A stretch of DNA of 27,450 nt from Aquiluna sp. (GTDB lineage: Bacteria > Actinomycetota > Actinomycetes > Actinomycetales > Microbacteriaceae), in NCBI GenBank assembly GCA_016780945.1, contig JADHKY010000003.1, positions 1 through 27,450 of the forward strand, in the 5' to 3' direction. Below, one piece after another: positions 14,640 through 21,682 of this stretch. A program made the translations under genes and the position numbers. Below the pieces are notes generated by a model that saw nothing but the letters and a program-made list of their open reading frames with translations, was not told the DNA's origin and ran no database searches. Positions within the stretch are counted from its first letter, which is position 1. Each line of letters opens with the position of its first letter.

Positions 14640-14999
14640 ATGAACAACATAGAAATCAAGAGCTTTGAGGAATCTGAGATCAAAAGCTCCATGCCCGATG
14701 GACTTGGCGAGGCATCTGTTGTCGAATTTGGAGAGAGCAAAGTGACGTCGATGCATGTGAAGCCTGGCTGGAGGTGGTCTGAGCACATCAAACCACTTAT
14801 GGGAACCGATTCCTGTCAGGTTAGACACCTCGGAGTGATCACTCACGGAAAAGTCACTGTTCTTCACGATGATGGCACGCAAGCCACCTACGAAGCTGGA
14901 GATGCGTACTCGATAATGCCAGGGCACGATGCTTGGGTTGAAGGAAATGAAGATGTCCGAGGTTTCGAATTCGGCGGAACCTGGGCAGATCAAATCTAG
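14640..14999 (+). CDS. Small single-domain cupin protein
   Basis: A 119-residue beta-barrel protein. The cupin core runs from HVKPGWRWSEHIKPL (about 39-53) through HLGVITHGKVTVLHDDG to YEAGDAYSIMPGHDAWVEG. His residues at the usual metal positions suggest a bound metal ion, but the pattern is not strict enough to name a reaction. Small cupins may be enzymes, sugar binders or regulators. A GAAAGG sequence lies 11 nt upstream of the ATG. A GTTGGG/CCCAAC hairpin overlaps the stop codon. It belongs to the islet A cargo. Confidence 0.75.
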   Translation: MNNIEIKSFEESEIKSSMPDGLGEASVVEFGESKVTSMHVKPGWRWSEHIKPLMGTDSCQVRHLGVITHGKVTVLHDDGTQATYEAGDAYSIMPGHDAWVEGNEDVRGFEFGGTWADQI

Positions 15000-15015
15000 T
15001 TGGGCCTATCCCAAC
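14999..15015 (+). terminator. Short hairpin at the cupin stop codon
   Basis: GTTGGG-CCTAT-CCCAAC forms a perfect 6-bp stem immediately after the coding region. No T-tract follows, so it may attenuate transcription or stabilise the mRNA end rather than terminate fully. Confidence 0.35.
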
Positions 15016-15091
15016 GGATTAAGTGAAATAAGAGAAGGTTAATTAGGTAGCCGTAGTGACTAGTGGCTACACAAGAACAAAGGAGAAAAAC

Positions 15092-15373
15092 ATGATCACT
15101 CTCATCGCAAGACACCAAGTTGAGGACTGGGACAAGTGGTTTGCTATTTACGAGGAGCAACGAGGACAGCTTGGGAGCCTGGGAGTTACCGGCGAGGCAG
15201 CACTACGCTCTACCGCAGACAGCAACGATGTCGTGGTTCGTCACGAATTTGACTCAATGGGGGCAGCCGAGGCATTTATGAAACAAATGGACGACCCGCA
15301 AATGATTGAAAGTTTGAAGGCTGCCGGTGTCAAGGAAGAAACTTTGACGTTCGAGCTATTTCACTGCCACTAG
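15092..15373 (+). CDS. Small ABM-like (dimeric alpha/beta barrel) protein
   Basis: A 93-residue protein beginning MITLIARHQVEDWDKWFAIY. The pattern of strand, helix with VEDWDKW, VVRHEFDSMGAAEAFM helix and a final strand resembles the ferredoxin-like dimeric alpha/beta barrel shared by antibiotic-biosynthesis-monooxygenase and related stress proteins. No catalytic residue can be assigned. An AAGGAG site (15080-15085) is correctly placed before ATG 15092; a longer frame from 15056 is not needed and lacks such a site. Last gene of islet A. Confidence 0.7.
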   Translation: MITLIARHQVEDWDKWFAIYEEQRGQLGSLGVTGEAALRSTADSNDVVVRHEFDSMGAAEAFMKQMDDPQMIESLKAAGVKEETLTFELFHCH

Positions 15374-15720
15374 ACGTTTCCTGCAATCGAAATTTCAGCT
15401 AGGCCGGAGCACAGCATAGGGACTCCTAATCAGGTGGCGGAACTTTGCTTGATTTCTAAAATTTCCGGGCCTCGCGGCGTTGGAACCAAGATGAATCTAA
15501 TTATGGGTTTTGGATGAAAACCAGGGATGCGAACCCCACGGATTTTCCGTCACTGTCTTACCGGTCTCAGCAAAACGCTTAAGACCTTTTAGGACAGAGA
15601 AGAGGTAACTTTCCAATCTTGGTTCGATCCAGAGCTTGTGAGCTACCCAGTTAGCTACGTAGGGATACCGCGCATAAGAGTAAGGGCTCATCTCGTCCGC
15701 GGTAAGGTTCTGGGCTCTAT
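15374..15720. other. Noncoding stretch with structured and tRNA-like sequence
   Basis: No credible gene is present. Hairpins include ACGGA-TTT-TCCGT (15538-15550) and a longer stem at 15563-15586. On the minus strand, the D-arm-like TAGCTAACTGGGTAGCTC and the T-arm-like GGGGTTCGCATCCC recall fragments of a long-variable-arm tRNA, but no acceptor stem closes. It may be debris of another attachment site. Confidence 0.35.
15563..15590 (+). terminator. Possible rho-independent terminator
   Basis: GGTCTCAGC-AAAAC-GCTTAAGACC forms an imperfect stem of about 9 pairs, followed by TTTT (15587-15590). It lies 190 nt after the ABM-like gene and could end the islet A transcript. The C/A mismatch, bulge and short T-tract lower confidence. 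Confidence 0.35.
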
Positions 15721-15770
15721 GAGAGCCACCTGCCAGAATCGAACTGGCGACCTGCTCTTTACGAGGGAGC
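15721..15770. repeat. Displaced tRNA-Thr 3' half (48 bp identical), attachment-site core of islet B
   Basis: Bases 15723-15770 are identical to 21682-21729, which covers the tRNA-Thr gene from the 5' side of the anticodon stem to the 3' end. Beyond that point the tRNA 5' half is replaced by the islet arm sequence. This is the structure expected where a tyrosine recombinase crossed over in the anticodon arm of a tRNA gene. Confidence 0.85.
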
Positions 15771-15880
15771 GCATGATCCCTTTAGCCTCGGGGGAGGCTG
15801 ATGACCAGAATATCCCAACGTCTCAGAATGTGTCTATTTGTCTCACACTTTTCGGTGTGTGGCTTAACTCTGGCTTAGTT
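15771..15880. repeat. Attachment-site arm of islet B, related to 17648-17760
   Basis: By eye about four fifths identical to the arm beside the 17601 core. Shared parts are ATGATCCCTTTAGCCTCGGG, the hairpin AGCCTC-GGGG-GAGGCT (15784-15799), CAGAATATC, CGTCTCAGA, TGTGTCTA and tandem TGGCTTA units. Repeated GTCTC/GTCTA units spaced about 10 bp apart look like integrase arm-binding sites. Confidence 0.65.
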
Positions 15881-15938
15881 TCCTCGCTTCTTGATGTCTC
15901 GAATCAGCCACCAACATGGCAGGGGTTGAACAGATTCT

Positions 15939-17543
15939 CTAGGCTCTCAGAATTTCAATGGCAGCCATCGCGCCATTGTGGCCACCGATGCCGCTTACCG
16001 CTCCGCCTCGCCTCGCGCTCGCCCCGCAAAGCAAAACCCTTGGGTCGTCGGTAGCAACTCCCCACCTTTGAGCTGGGGTTTCTAGCGGTTCATCATCCTC
16101 GGCAAAGGGCCAACTCAATGGCTCGTGGAAGATGTTGCCACCAGGAAGCCTGAGGGCATCCTCTAGGTCTCTCGTGGTCTTGGTCTCAATACAGGTATTC
16201 CCGTTTTCATCAAGCATCAGTAAGTCCTCGATTCGCTCTGCCAGCACTGAGTTGAGGGACTTTAGAACAGCCGCCTCAAGACGAAGCCGCATCGCATCGT
16301 GCTCCGCCTCTGAAAGCTCGGAAACAAGTGAGTGTGGGGCATGCAGGGCAAATGCGGTGAGGGTTTGCGCTCCCGAGTCTCTTAGCGCAGAACCAAGAAT
16401 GCTTGGGTCGGTTAGCGAATGGCAGTATATCTCGCAAGGCGTGGGATCTGGAATTTCTCCACCCATCGCCACCTCATACGCTGACTGCAACTGTTTGAAG
16501 CTCTCGTTTATGTGGAAGGTGCCACCAAATGCAGCCTCAGGGCTGACATTTTGATCTCTGAGCTTTGGCAGTCTCTTGAGCAGGAGGTTCACCTTCACCT
16601 GCGAACCATATGGGTATGGACGGTCTGCAGCTGGTCTTGTGTTCCTTGCTTCTTGATTTTTACCGGTCAAAGCGCTGAGCTCTTGCCTCGAGGCGTTTGC
16701 GAGAACGAGCGACGCAGTCAGCGTGTGTTCTTGACCATTGGTTCTGTACCGGATGGTCGCACCTTCAGGGGAAGTCGATAGCCCGACCACCTCCGCATTT
16801 GAAATCAATGTTGCTCCGTACCGAAGTGCAGCTTTTTCGAGTTGGCCGGAGACCGCACCCATGCCTCCAATTGGCACATTCCAATCTCCGGTTCCCCCGC
16901 CAATCACGTGATACAAGAAACAACGATTGGCATTCAGCGTTTCATCGGCGTTGGAAGAGAAGGTGCCAATCAGGGCGTCTGTGTAAACCACACCGCGAAC
17001 CCAGTCATTGACAAAGTCTTTCTTGATCGCGTCTCCAACTGGACTCTCGATAAACCTCTCCCAGATTGCAGGGTTAGAACTGGCCGCTTTCAATTCACTT
17101 CGTTTTCTCAGCGGAGACAGAACAGTTGGCCAGAGCTCTTTGGCTAATTGCTGAGTCTGGGAGTAAAACACACGCCACGCTGGGAAGTCCTCCTCGGCAC
17201 CTAAAAACTCGAAAGACTCCCTGGTCGCCTCTGCATTCTGGTTGTCAACCAACAGGCCCTCACTAGTGCCCGGAATTGGGGTGTAGGAGGAGTAGCGCCT
17301 TGGAGCCAATGAGATGTTCAGTTCAAGATCATCGATGATCTGCTTCGGCAGCAGACTAACCAAATAGGAATAGCGAGAGAGCCGCGCGTCGATACCCTGA
17401 AATGCTTGAGTAGAAACCGCAGCTCCCCCAAAGCTGGGAAGCCTTTCCAAGACCGTCACATCGACCCCGGCCTTGGCAAGATAAGCCGCGGCGGTTAGGC
17501 CGTTATGGCCGCCTCCGATGATTACAACTGAGGAACTATGGAT
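15939..17543 (-). CDS. FAD-dependent oxidoreductase, PYROXD2/phytoene-desaturase-like, probable ATC start
   Basis: The frame gives a 534-residue FAD enzyme only if read from ATC at 17541-17543. It then starts HSSSVVIIGGGHNGLTAAAY, the GxGxxG dinucleotide-binding motif, continues VTVLERLPSFGGAAV and ends VLLCGASARRGGAVSGIGGHNGA, the C-terminal FAD motif of the PYROXD2/CrtI-like family. AGGAG (17550-17554) lies 6 nt before the ATC. No ATG, GTG or TTG is in frame between the upstream stop and GTG 17457-17459, which would delete the FAD-binding motif. Either ATC is used or an ATG was lost by mutation. Substrate unknown; carotenoid-type or other hydrophobic substrates are possible. It is the only gene of islet B. 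Confidence 0.75.
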   Translation of the reverse strand: MHSSSVVIIGGGHNGLTAAAYLAKAGVDVTVLERLPSFGGAAVSTQAFQGIDARLSRYSYLVSLLPKQIIDDLELNISLAPRRYSSYTPIPGTSEGLLVDNQNAEATRESFEFLGAEEDFPAWRVFYSQTQQLAKELWPTVLSPLRKRSELKAASSNPAIWERFIESPVGDAIKKDFVNDWVRGVVYTDALIGTFSSNADETLNANRCFLYHVIGGGTGDWNVPIGGMGAVSGQLEKAALRYGATLISNAEVVGLSTSPEGATIRYRTNGQEHTLTASLVLANASRQELSALTGKNQEARNTRPAADRPYPYGSQVKVNLLLKRLPKLRDQNVSPEAAFGGTFHINESFKQLQSAYEVAMGGEIPDPTPCEIYCHSLTDPSILGSALRDSGAQTLTAFALHAPHSLVSELSEAEHDAMRLRLEAAVLKSLNSVLAERIEDLLMLDENGNTCIETKTTRDLEDALRLPGGNIFHEPLSWPFAEDDEPLETPAQRWGVATDDPRVLLCGASARRGGAVSGIGGHNGAMAAIEILRA

Positions 17544-17549
17544 TTTGGT

Positions 17550-17554
17550 CTCCT
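17550..17554 (-). promoter_or_regulatory. Shine-Dalgarno supporting an ATC start
   Basis: AGGAG is followed by ACCAAA and then ATC. It is the only well-placed ribosome site for the oxidoreductase gene, so it decides the start in favour of the non-canonical codon. Confidence 0.6.
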
Positions 17555-17600
17555 AAGTCGGGGAAATTCTTGCGCCGCGGGCGGCCTGGATGTTGCCACA

Positions 17601-17647
17601 GAGCCACCCAGGAGAATCGAACTCCTGACCTGCTCTTTACGAGGGAG
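17601..17647. repeat. Displaced variant tRNA-Thr 3' half, attachment-site core of islet C
   Basis: Same layout as the copy at 15723, but the T-stem differs. The intact tRNA has GCCAG/CTGGC, and this copy has AGGAG/CTCCT with three compensated base pairs, plus G for A at the base of the acceptor strand. Anticodon arm and T-loop are identical. It therefore derives from a once-functional tRNA-Thr of a different sequence type, not from random decay. Confidence 0.8.
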
Positions 17648-17760
17648 ATAATGATCCCTTTAGCCTCGGGCGAGGCCTAAGAGCAGAATATCTCAGCGTC
17701 TCAGATTGTGTCTAGGTGTGTCTCCTAGTTCGTCTTCTGGCTTAACTCTTGGCTTAGTCT
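17648..17760. repeat. Attachment-site arm of islet C, related to 15771-15880
   Basis: Contains AGGGA-N8-TCCCT spanning the core junction, the hairpin GCCTC-GGGC-GAGGC (17663-17676), three GTCT-containing units (CGTCTCAGA, TGTGTCTA, TGTGTCTC) and two tandem TGGCTTA units about 12 bp apart. Loop changes with preserved stems relative to the islet B arm suggest functional constraint on the structure or its binding sites. Confidence 0.65.
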
Positions 17761-17824
17761 TTGCCTTACCGTCTAAAACGCCATGGGAAATGAAAAGGAC
17801 GATCATTTGAGATTGCGGGCGTTC

Positions 17825-17851
17825 TTGACTTGAGATAATGTAGCTTAACAT
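17825..17851 (+). promoter_or_regulatory. Candidate promoter for the islet C genes
   Basis: TTGACT (17825-17830) is a good -35. TAACAT (17846-17851) is a possible -10 with a short 15-nt spacer. A second -10-like TAAGAT lies at 17866-17871. Either would transcribe the two cargo genes. Confidence 0.35.
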
Positions 17852-17870
17852 TATGTTGGAACAACTAAGA

Positions 17871-17882
17871 TGCCAGAATCGA
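17871..17882. repeat. 12-bp tRNA-Thr T-arm fragment
   Basis: TGCCAGAATCGA matches 21690-21701 of the intact tRNA-Thr exactly and in the same orientation. It lies just upstream of the first islet C gene. It may be a fifth, strongly eroded attachment remnant; chance is possible at this length. Confidence 0.35.
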
Positions 17883-17889
17883 GTCGATC

Positions 17890-18744
17890 ATGCTTCTTGG
17901 GGGCGCGGGGAACGAGTCAGGAGTTCCACCTGAAACGCCTTCGGCGTCTGAAGGCGGCGATAATAGCCGGTCGCGCAGCAACCACCCGGTCGAAGCAGTA
18001 ATTGCGAGCGCAACCGCCGTCCTGGCTATTCTGGGGCTTTTATTTACCACTTCGATCTCACTCAGTTCTGACTACCGGAGCTCGATTCAACAATTTTTCA
18101 ATTCGGACACTGTTGGTTCAGTCCAAGCCACCTCGGCTGTTGATGCTCCATCGGTACAAGAGAATCTTGAAACAACTGAAGATGCTCCTGTGCTGCAAGA
18201 TTTCACCGGTGAAATGTCAGGCGGTGAGAATTTGGCAGAGGGTATCGAGCTAGAGCGATCAAGGATGCTCGCTGCAGTGGAAGAAATCTTTGTTATCAAA
18301 CAGGCTCTATTTGAAGGAGCTGCCGGTGAATTCTCTGAAGACTTGCAAGCTGAGCTCGATGAGATGACCATTGAGCTCTTGGTCCGGAATGGGTTTTCTC
18401 GAGGCTGTGCCTCCGACGTGGCAACCCCTATAGATTATCCTGCGGCACAGCCTGGAGAAGTCAACTTTTTTCTCAGAGCCGATTCACAGGGTAGTCCTCA
18501 GTCTCTCGCTTCACTCTCTTTACTTAAGCCAACCTACGATGCTGCAGAAGTGAAGCTGGACGGCAGAGGAATCGCGCGGGTGAAATTACCCGCGGGACTT
18601 TACGCATTCGACATTCAAGGAAAATTTATAAGCCTTCTGGTCCGCACCGACGGCTCGTCTTGGATGCCTGGGAAAAATACTGATCCTCGCGGCTACTTAG
18701 TCCTCGGGATTGACGAGGCCGAAACCCGATGCGAACAGGAATGA
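17890..18744 (+). CDS. Membrane-anchored protein of unknown function, partner of the M60-like peptidase
   Basis: A 284-residue protein with a polar N-terminus, one TM helix at about 36-58 (AVIASATAVLAILGLLFTTS) and an external part. The outer region has an acidic Ser/Glu-rich linker (about 75-120), a helical section (IELERSRMLAAVEEIF...) and a C-terminal beta-rich domain. I recognise no family. The start is the first ATG after an in-frame stop and has no clear ribosome site, so a later start is possible. The stop lies 4 nt before the M60-like gene start, which implies a two-gene operon and a joint role at the cell surface. Confidence 0.65.
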   Translation: MLLGGAGNESGVPPETPSASEGGDNSRSRSNHPVEAVIASATAVLAILGLLFTTSISLSSDYRSSIQQFFNSDTVGSVQATSAVDAPSVQENLETTEDAPVLQDFTGEMSGGENLAEGIELERSRMLAAVEEIFVIKQALFEGAAGEFSEDLQAELDEMTIELLVRNGFSRGCASDVATPIDYPAAQPGEVNFFLRADSQGSPQSLASLSLLKPTYDAAEVKLDGRGIARVKLPAGLYAFDIQGKFISLLVRTDGSSWMPGKNTDPRGYLVLGIDEAETRCEQE

Positions 18745-18748
18745 CGAC

Positions 18749-21568
18749 ATGAAGTCGCTATGGAAAAAATTCAGCCGAGGCAATAACCCTAGGAAAGTTT
18801 TAGCTGGCTCCCTGGTGCTGCTCCTTCTCGAGGGATTGGCGGTGGCCTCGCTCGTCTATGATTCGGAGCAACCTGGACTGCTGTTTGCCGTTGAAACTGA
18901 GGTGGCCGAAGTCCCAACCCTCGGTGCAGAATCTGAACAGCTACCAGAGTATCCGGGTGAAGTTTTTGGTCGGCACCAGCCGTTGCCTGAACCCTGCGAA
19001 GGCAACACCCTGGCCAACCACAACTTTGATTTCAACGCCGCTTCGCTTCCGGTTGACAACACAGATGGACCGGCAAGGCTGGTCATGCAGCCAATCAGCA
19101 ACGAAGACATGTCGCGCCCTAAGGACTTCTCCGTTGGAGAGTACGAGGTGGCAGTAGCAAGCGGGAAGGCTCTAATTTCGCTTCAGAAGCCCTACGACAT
19201 CCTGGCAGTGCAGTCGACCGGCAAAAAAGGGCTCGAGTGCTCCAACCAATATCGATTTGACCTTGAGTTTAGGTTTGATAGAGCGGATGGGGCAGAAGAG
19301 AACCGCTTCGAAGATTATTGCAGAATTCTGGCGACCACCAATGGGGGGTGGCGTGACTCAATAGGTTTTTCTCTAATCATTTGCGAAAGTCAAGGTCTAA
19401 CCCTGTGGACCTCAGACGGTACCTACCTGATCGAGGGTTACCAAAGAAATCTCACCAGTCTGTCATCGGGCTGGAACGCGCTTTCGGTTGACTTCCGTTT
19501 CGCCCTTGATAGCCCCACCGTTATGTTTTCTCTGAACGGGAAGAAGACATCGATCAGGTTGGTCGAATGGGACCGAGCAAATCCAGACATCATTCGACAC
19601 AACTTTGCCGACCCAGACTTCACGCTATACCTGGGGGGCCACCCAGAGGATTTATACCAAAACGTGGGAGGGGACGATGATTCCCAGCTGAGCATAGACA
19701 TAGCGCGTCTTGACATTCGCACCGGTAGCGTGGTGCAAGATTCCACCCGGTTATCGATGATTCTGAAGCAATTTATTGAAGGCTCTGCCAGTACTACCAA
19801 TCAAGAGGCTCTAGTTCGCGAGTTCGAAGCAAAATTTGAATACCAATGGGAAGGTATCGGTCCAGCGGTCCTTCGGTTCTTGGACTTCACCTCCACGCGG
19901 TCCGCGATCTATCAAATTATGGGAGAAAATCCAGCAATTGAAGCCCTACCTCCGATTGACAGGCTGCAGTTTTTACTCAAGCAATGGATTGTCGACGATC
20001 TTTCAGCTGCAACCACCGGGCCGATACGTTTTGCCGAGGCCGAGCTCTTTCCCGGGTTTGTAAGCGATTCTGTTCCGCGCCAAGCAGCAGAAATCGAAAT
20101 TGACGGGACATACGCTACCGATACGCAATACCGCCTAGCCGGACAACACCAAGTGCTTAGGCCAACCGGTAGGTACTTGGCGCCTGGTGAAATTGCGACC
20201 GTAACCGTTCCAGAGAGTGCTTTAGATAAAGAGTGGTATGTCCAGGTTGGGATCCAAGACGCGGACCTAGAGATAATTCGAGAGAGCCAGGACTGGAATC
20301 GTTTTCCTCGAATAACCAGAAAATTCGCTGTTGACCGCCCTCAGTTCGAGATTGATAACCCATTCGGTGGACCAATCTATTTGCGCATCCCCGATGGATC
20401 GGCGGTCGGGGAAACTACGATCATGATTGACGGTGCTGTTGAAATGCCCACCTACTCAACAGCCACAACTGAAAATAAAGACAACCACCTTGCGAAATTC
20501 AATACTGCCCTTGAGACCAAGGCTGTCCCTTGGTTTGAAATTCTGGGGGAGAAATTTAACTTGACCTACCCGGTGGGAATGGCTCATCTCTTCACTGATC
20601 CCGAGCCGATTATGGGCGCGATGGATTCATCAATTGAAGTCATTAATGTTATGGCGGGCAGGCCCGCTGAGAGGTTCCGAAAGGAGTGGCTCACCTTGGA
20701 CTCCACCATCGCGTCTGTGAACCCATTCCCGGTGAGCTACCCCTGGTTCGGAGCTCTAAATGAGGTCGTCGGTGACGTGCGAACAGTAAAGGACTTCATA
20801 GAGGACGACGGAGCCTGGTCACCCATTGATCTGGCGAGCAAGAGTGTCTCGAACCTCAAGGGTGGAGCGTTCGTGGTCTGGCACGAAATTGGTCACGCTC
20901 ATAATTTGCCCACCGCTGGTTTTGAAGCGGGAGTTTGTAACGAAGGTGAGTCCAACGTCCACCTTTTGGCAACTGTGATCTATAACCAAATCCTTAACGC
21001 TGATATGGACACAGCTCTGCGCCTGTCGGGCTTTCAAGATTACGGATTTATAGAATCAGCTCTAGACACCATGTTCTCCCCCAGCTGGCAATCGAACCAG
21101 CGAATGTGCCTCGATGCCTGGGATAACGAAATGCAGTATCAGACTAGAAGTTGGGCTCGAATTGCGGAAATAGCTGATCTATATGGCTGGGAAGTCGTGG
21201 GAGAAATCCATCGGGTCTTCTACCAAATTGGAACCGCAAGCATGAAAGACCAAGACACGATTCTGTGGGGTTCGCGTAGGGCCAATGTGAACCTCGCTCC
21301 AATATTTGATTTTTGGGGAGTTCCCCCAACTACTGCAACCCGAGTTCGTCTTGCAGGCCTTCCTCCGGCCACCGAATTCATTGAGCGCCTTGAAATTTAT
21401 CGGGAGGCTATCCCTGAAACCAGGGCCGAGTATGAATCTGTGATCAGGAAGTTGAGAGCCACCACAGGAAAAGTAGATCGCTGGGATCACTATCTAGAAA
21501 ATTACGATCCTGAGTTGTCCGAGACGATGAAAGAAAGAATCGATGTAATCATTGCTTCGATAAAATAG
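18749..21568 (+). CDS. Large membrane-anchored M60-like metallopeptidase with LamG-like domain
   Basis: A 939-residue protein. A TM/signal-anchor lies at about 18-36. A concanavalin/LamG-like beta-sandwich follows at about 75-330 (FNAASLPVDN...LEFRFDRADG...FSLNGKK). The C-terminal M60-like (enhancin type) region includes NPFGGPIYLRIPDG and the gluzincin motif HEIGH (712-716), with a downstream Glu734 in GESNVH as third zinc ligand. M60-like enzymes cut glycosylated proteins such as mucins; the LamG-like part may bind glycans. The ATG at 18749 is preferred over 18710, which overlaps the upstream gene; an AGGA lies about 8 nt before it. It is the main cargo of islet C. Confidence 0.82.
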   Translation: MKSLWKKFSRGNNPRKVLAGSLVLLLLEGLAVASLVYDSEQPGLLFAVETEVAEVPTLGAESEQLPEYPGEVFGRHQPLPEPCEGNTLANHNFDFNAASLPVDNTDGPARLVMQPISNEDMSRPKDFSVGEYEVAVASGKALISLQKPYDILAVQSTGKKGLECSNQYRFDLEFRFDRADGAEENRFEDYCRILATTNGGWRDSIGFSLIICESQGLTLWTSDGTYLIEGYQRNLTSLSSGWNALSVDFRFALDSPTVMFSLNGKKTSIRLVEWDRANPDIIRHNFADPDFTLYLGGHPEDLYQNVGGDDDSQLSIDIARLDIRTGSVVQDSTRLSMILKQFIEGSASTTNQEALVREFEAKFEYQWEGIGPAVLRFLDFTSTRSAIYQIMGENPAIEALPPIDRLQFLLKQWIVDDLSAATTGPIRFAEAELFPGFVSDSVPRQAAEIEIDGTYATDTQYRLAGQHQVLRPTGRYLAPGEIATVTVPESALDKEWYVQVGIQDADLEIIRESQDWNRFPRITRKFAVDRPQFEIDNPFGGPIYLRIPDGSAVGETTIMIDGAVEMPTYSTATTENKDNHLAKFNTALETKAVPWFEILGEKFNLTYPVGMAHLFTDPEPIMGAMDSSIEVINVMAGRPAERFRKEWLTLDSTIASVNPFPVSYPWFGALNEVVGDVRTVKDFIEDDGAWSPIDLASKSVSNLKGGAFVVWHEIGHAHNLPTAGFEAGVCNEGESNVHLLATVIYNQILNADMDTALRLSGFQDYGFIESALDTMFSPSWQSNQRMCLDAWDNEMQYQTRSWARIAEIADLYGWEVVGEIHRVFYQIGTASMKDQDTILWGSRRANVNLAPIFDFWGVPPTTATRVRLAGLPPATEFIERLEIYREAIPETRAEYESVIRKLRATTGKVDRWDHYLENYDPELSETMKERIDVIIASIK

Positions 21569-21629
21569 TGGCTGCCAGAGACTTCAAATTCGCTAAACGA
21601 GGCTGCCGTTACTACTGACCTCATAAGTG

Positions 21630-21662
21630 CCTTTCAATCTTGTTATCCCCAACAAGAAAAGG
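21630..21662. terminator. Hairpin between the M60-like gene and tRNA-Thr, possibly bidirectional
   Basis: CCTTT and TCTTGTT pair with AACAAGA and AAAGG around an ATCCCC loop, leaving a 3-nt bulge. It lies after the plus-strand peptidase gene and after the 3' end of the minus-strand tRNA. There is no T-tract, so termination strength is uncertain. Confidence 0.45.
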
Positions 21663-21682
21663 TCTACTTAATCTTCCCAACG

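Larger units (their letters stand above)
13894..15720. mobile_element. Islet A: oldest-looking cargo module between tRNA-Thr fragments
   Basis: This module is bounded on the left by the 25-27-bp tRNA-Thr fragment and on the right by the 48-bp copy at 15723. It carries three small plus-strand genes (membrane protein, cupin, ABM-like), all with Shine-Dalgarno sites, unlike the leaderless starts common in the flanking chromosome. Long noncoding stretches (13921-14228 and 15374-15720) contrast with the compact backbone. No integrase is present. Interpretation as a decayed non-autonomous integrated element is inference. Confidence 0.55.
15721..17600. mobile_element. Islet B: single-cargo module (FAD oxidoreductase)
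   Basis: The left end is the 48-bp tRNA-Thr core plus a 110-bp arm (15771-15880). The right end meets the next tRNA-Thr copy at 17601. Between them lies only one gene, an FAD-dependent oxidoreductase on the minus strand, ending 58 nt from the arm. At under 2 kb and without recombinase, it could only move with an integrase supplied in trans. The status as an element is inferred from the repeats. Confidence 0.6.
17601..21682. mobile_element. Islet C: module carrying an M60-like peptidase pair, next to the intact tRNA-Thr
   Basis: The left end is the variant core (17601-17647) with its arm (17648-17760). The right end is the 3' terminus of the intact tRNA-Thr gene. Cargo is two plus-strand genes for membrane-anchored or secreted proteins. 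Integration at the tRNA 3' half would keep the tRNA functional and push the older 3' end outward, so this module adjacent to the tRNA is probably the latest arrival. No recombinase gene is visible. Confidence 0.6.

Noticed and set aside
15432..15441. AGGTGGCGGA, matching the 5' acceptor strand and flank of tRNA-Thr
   Set aside because: Ten bases only, with no further tRNA similarity beside it; chance is likely.
15638..16054. 138-codon plus-strand frame crossing the tRNA-Thr copy at 15721
   Set aside because: It reads through the tRNA fragment and the arm and then antisense to the oxidoreductase; translated tRNA sequence commonly gives such false frames.
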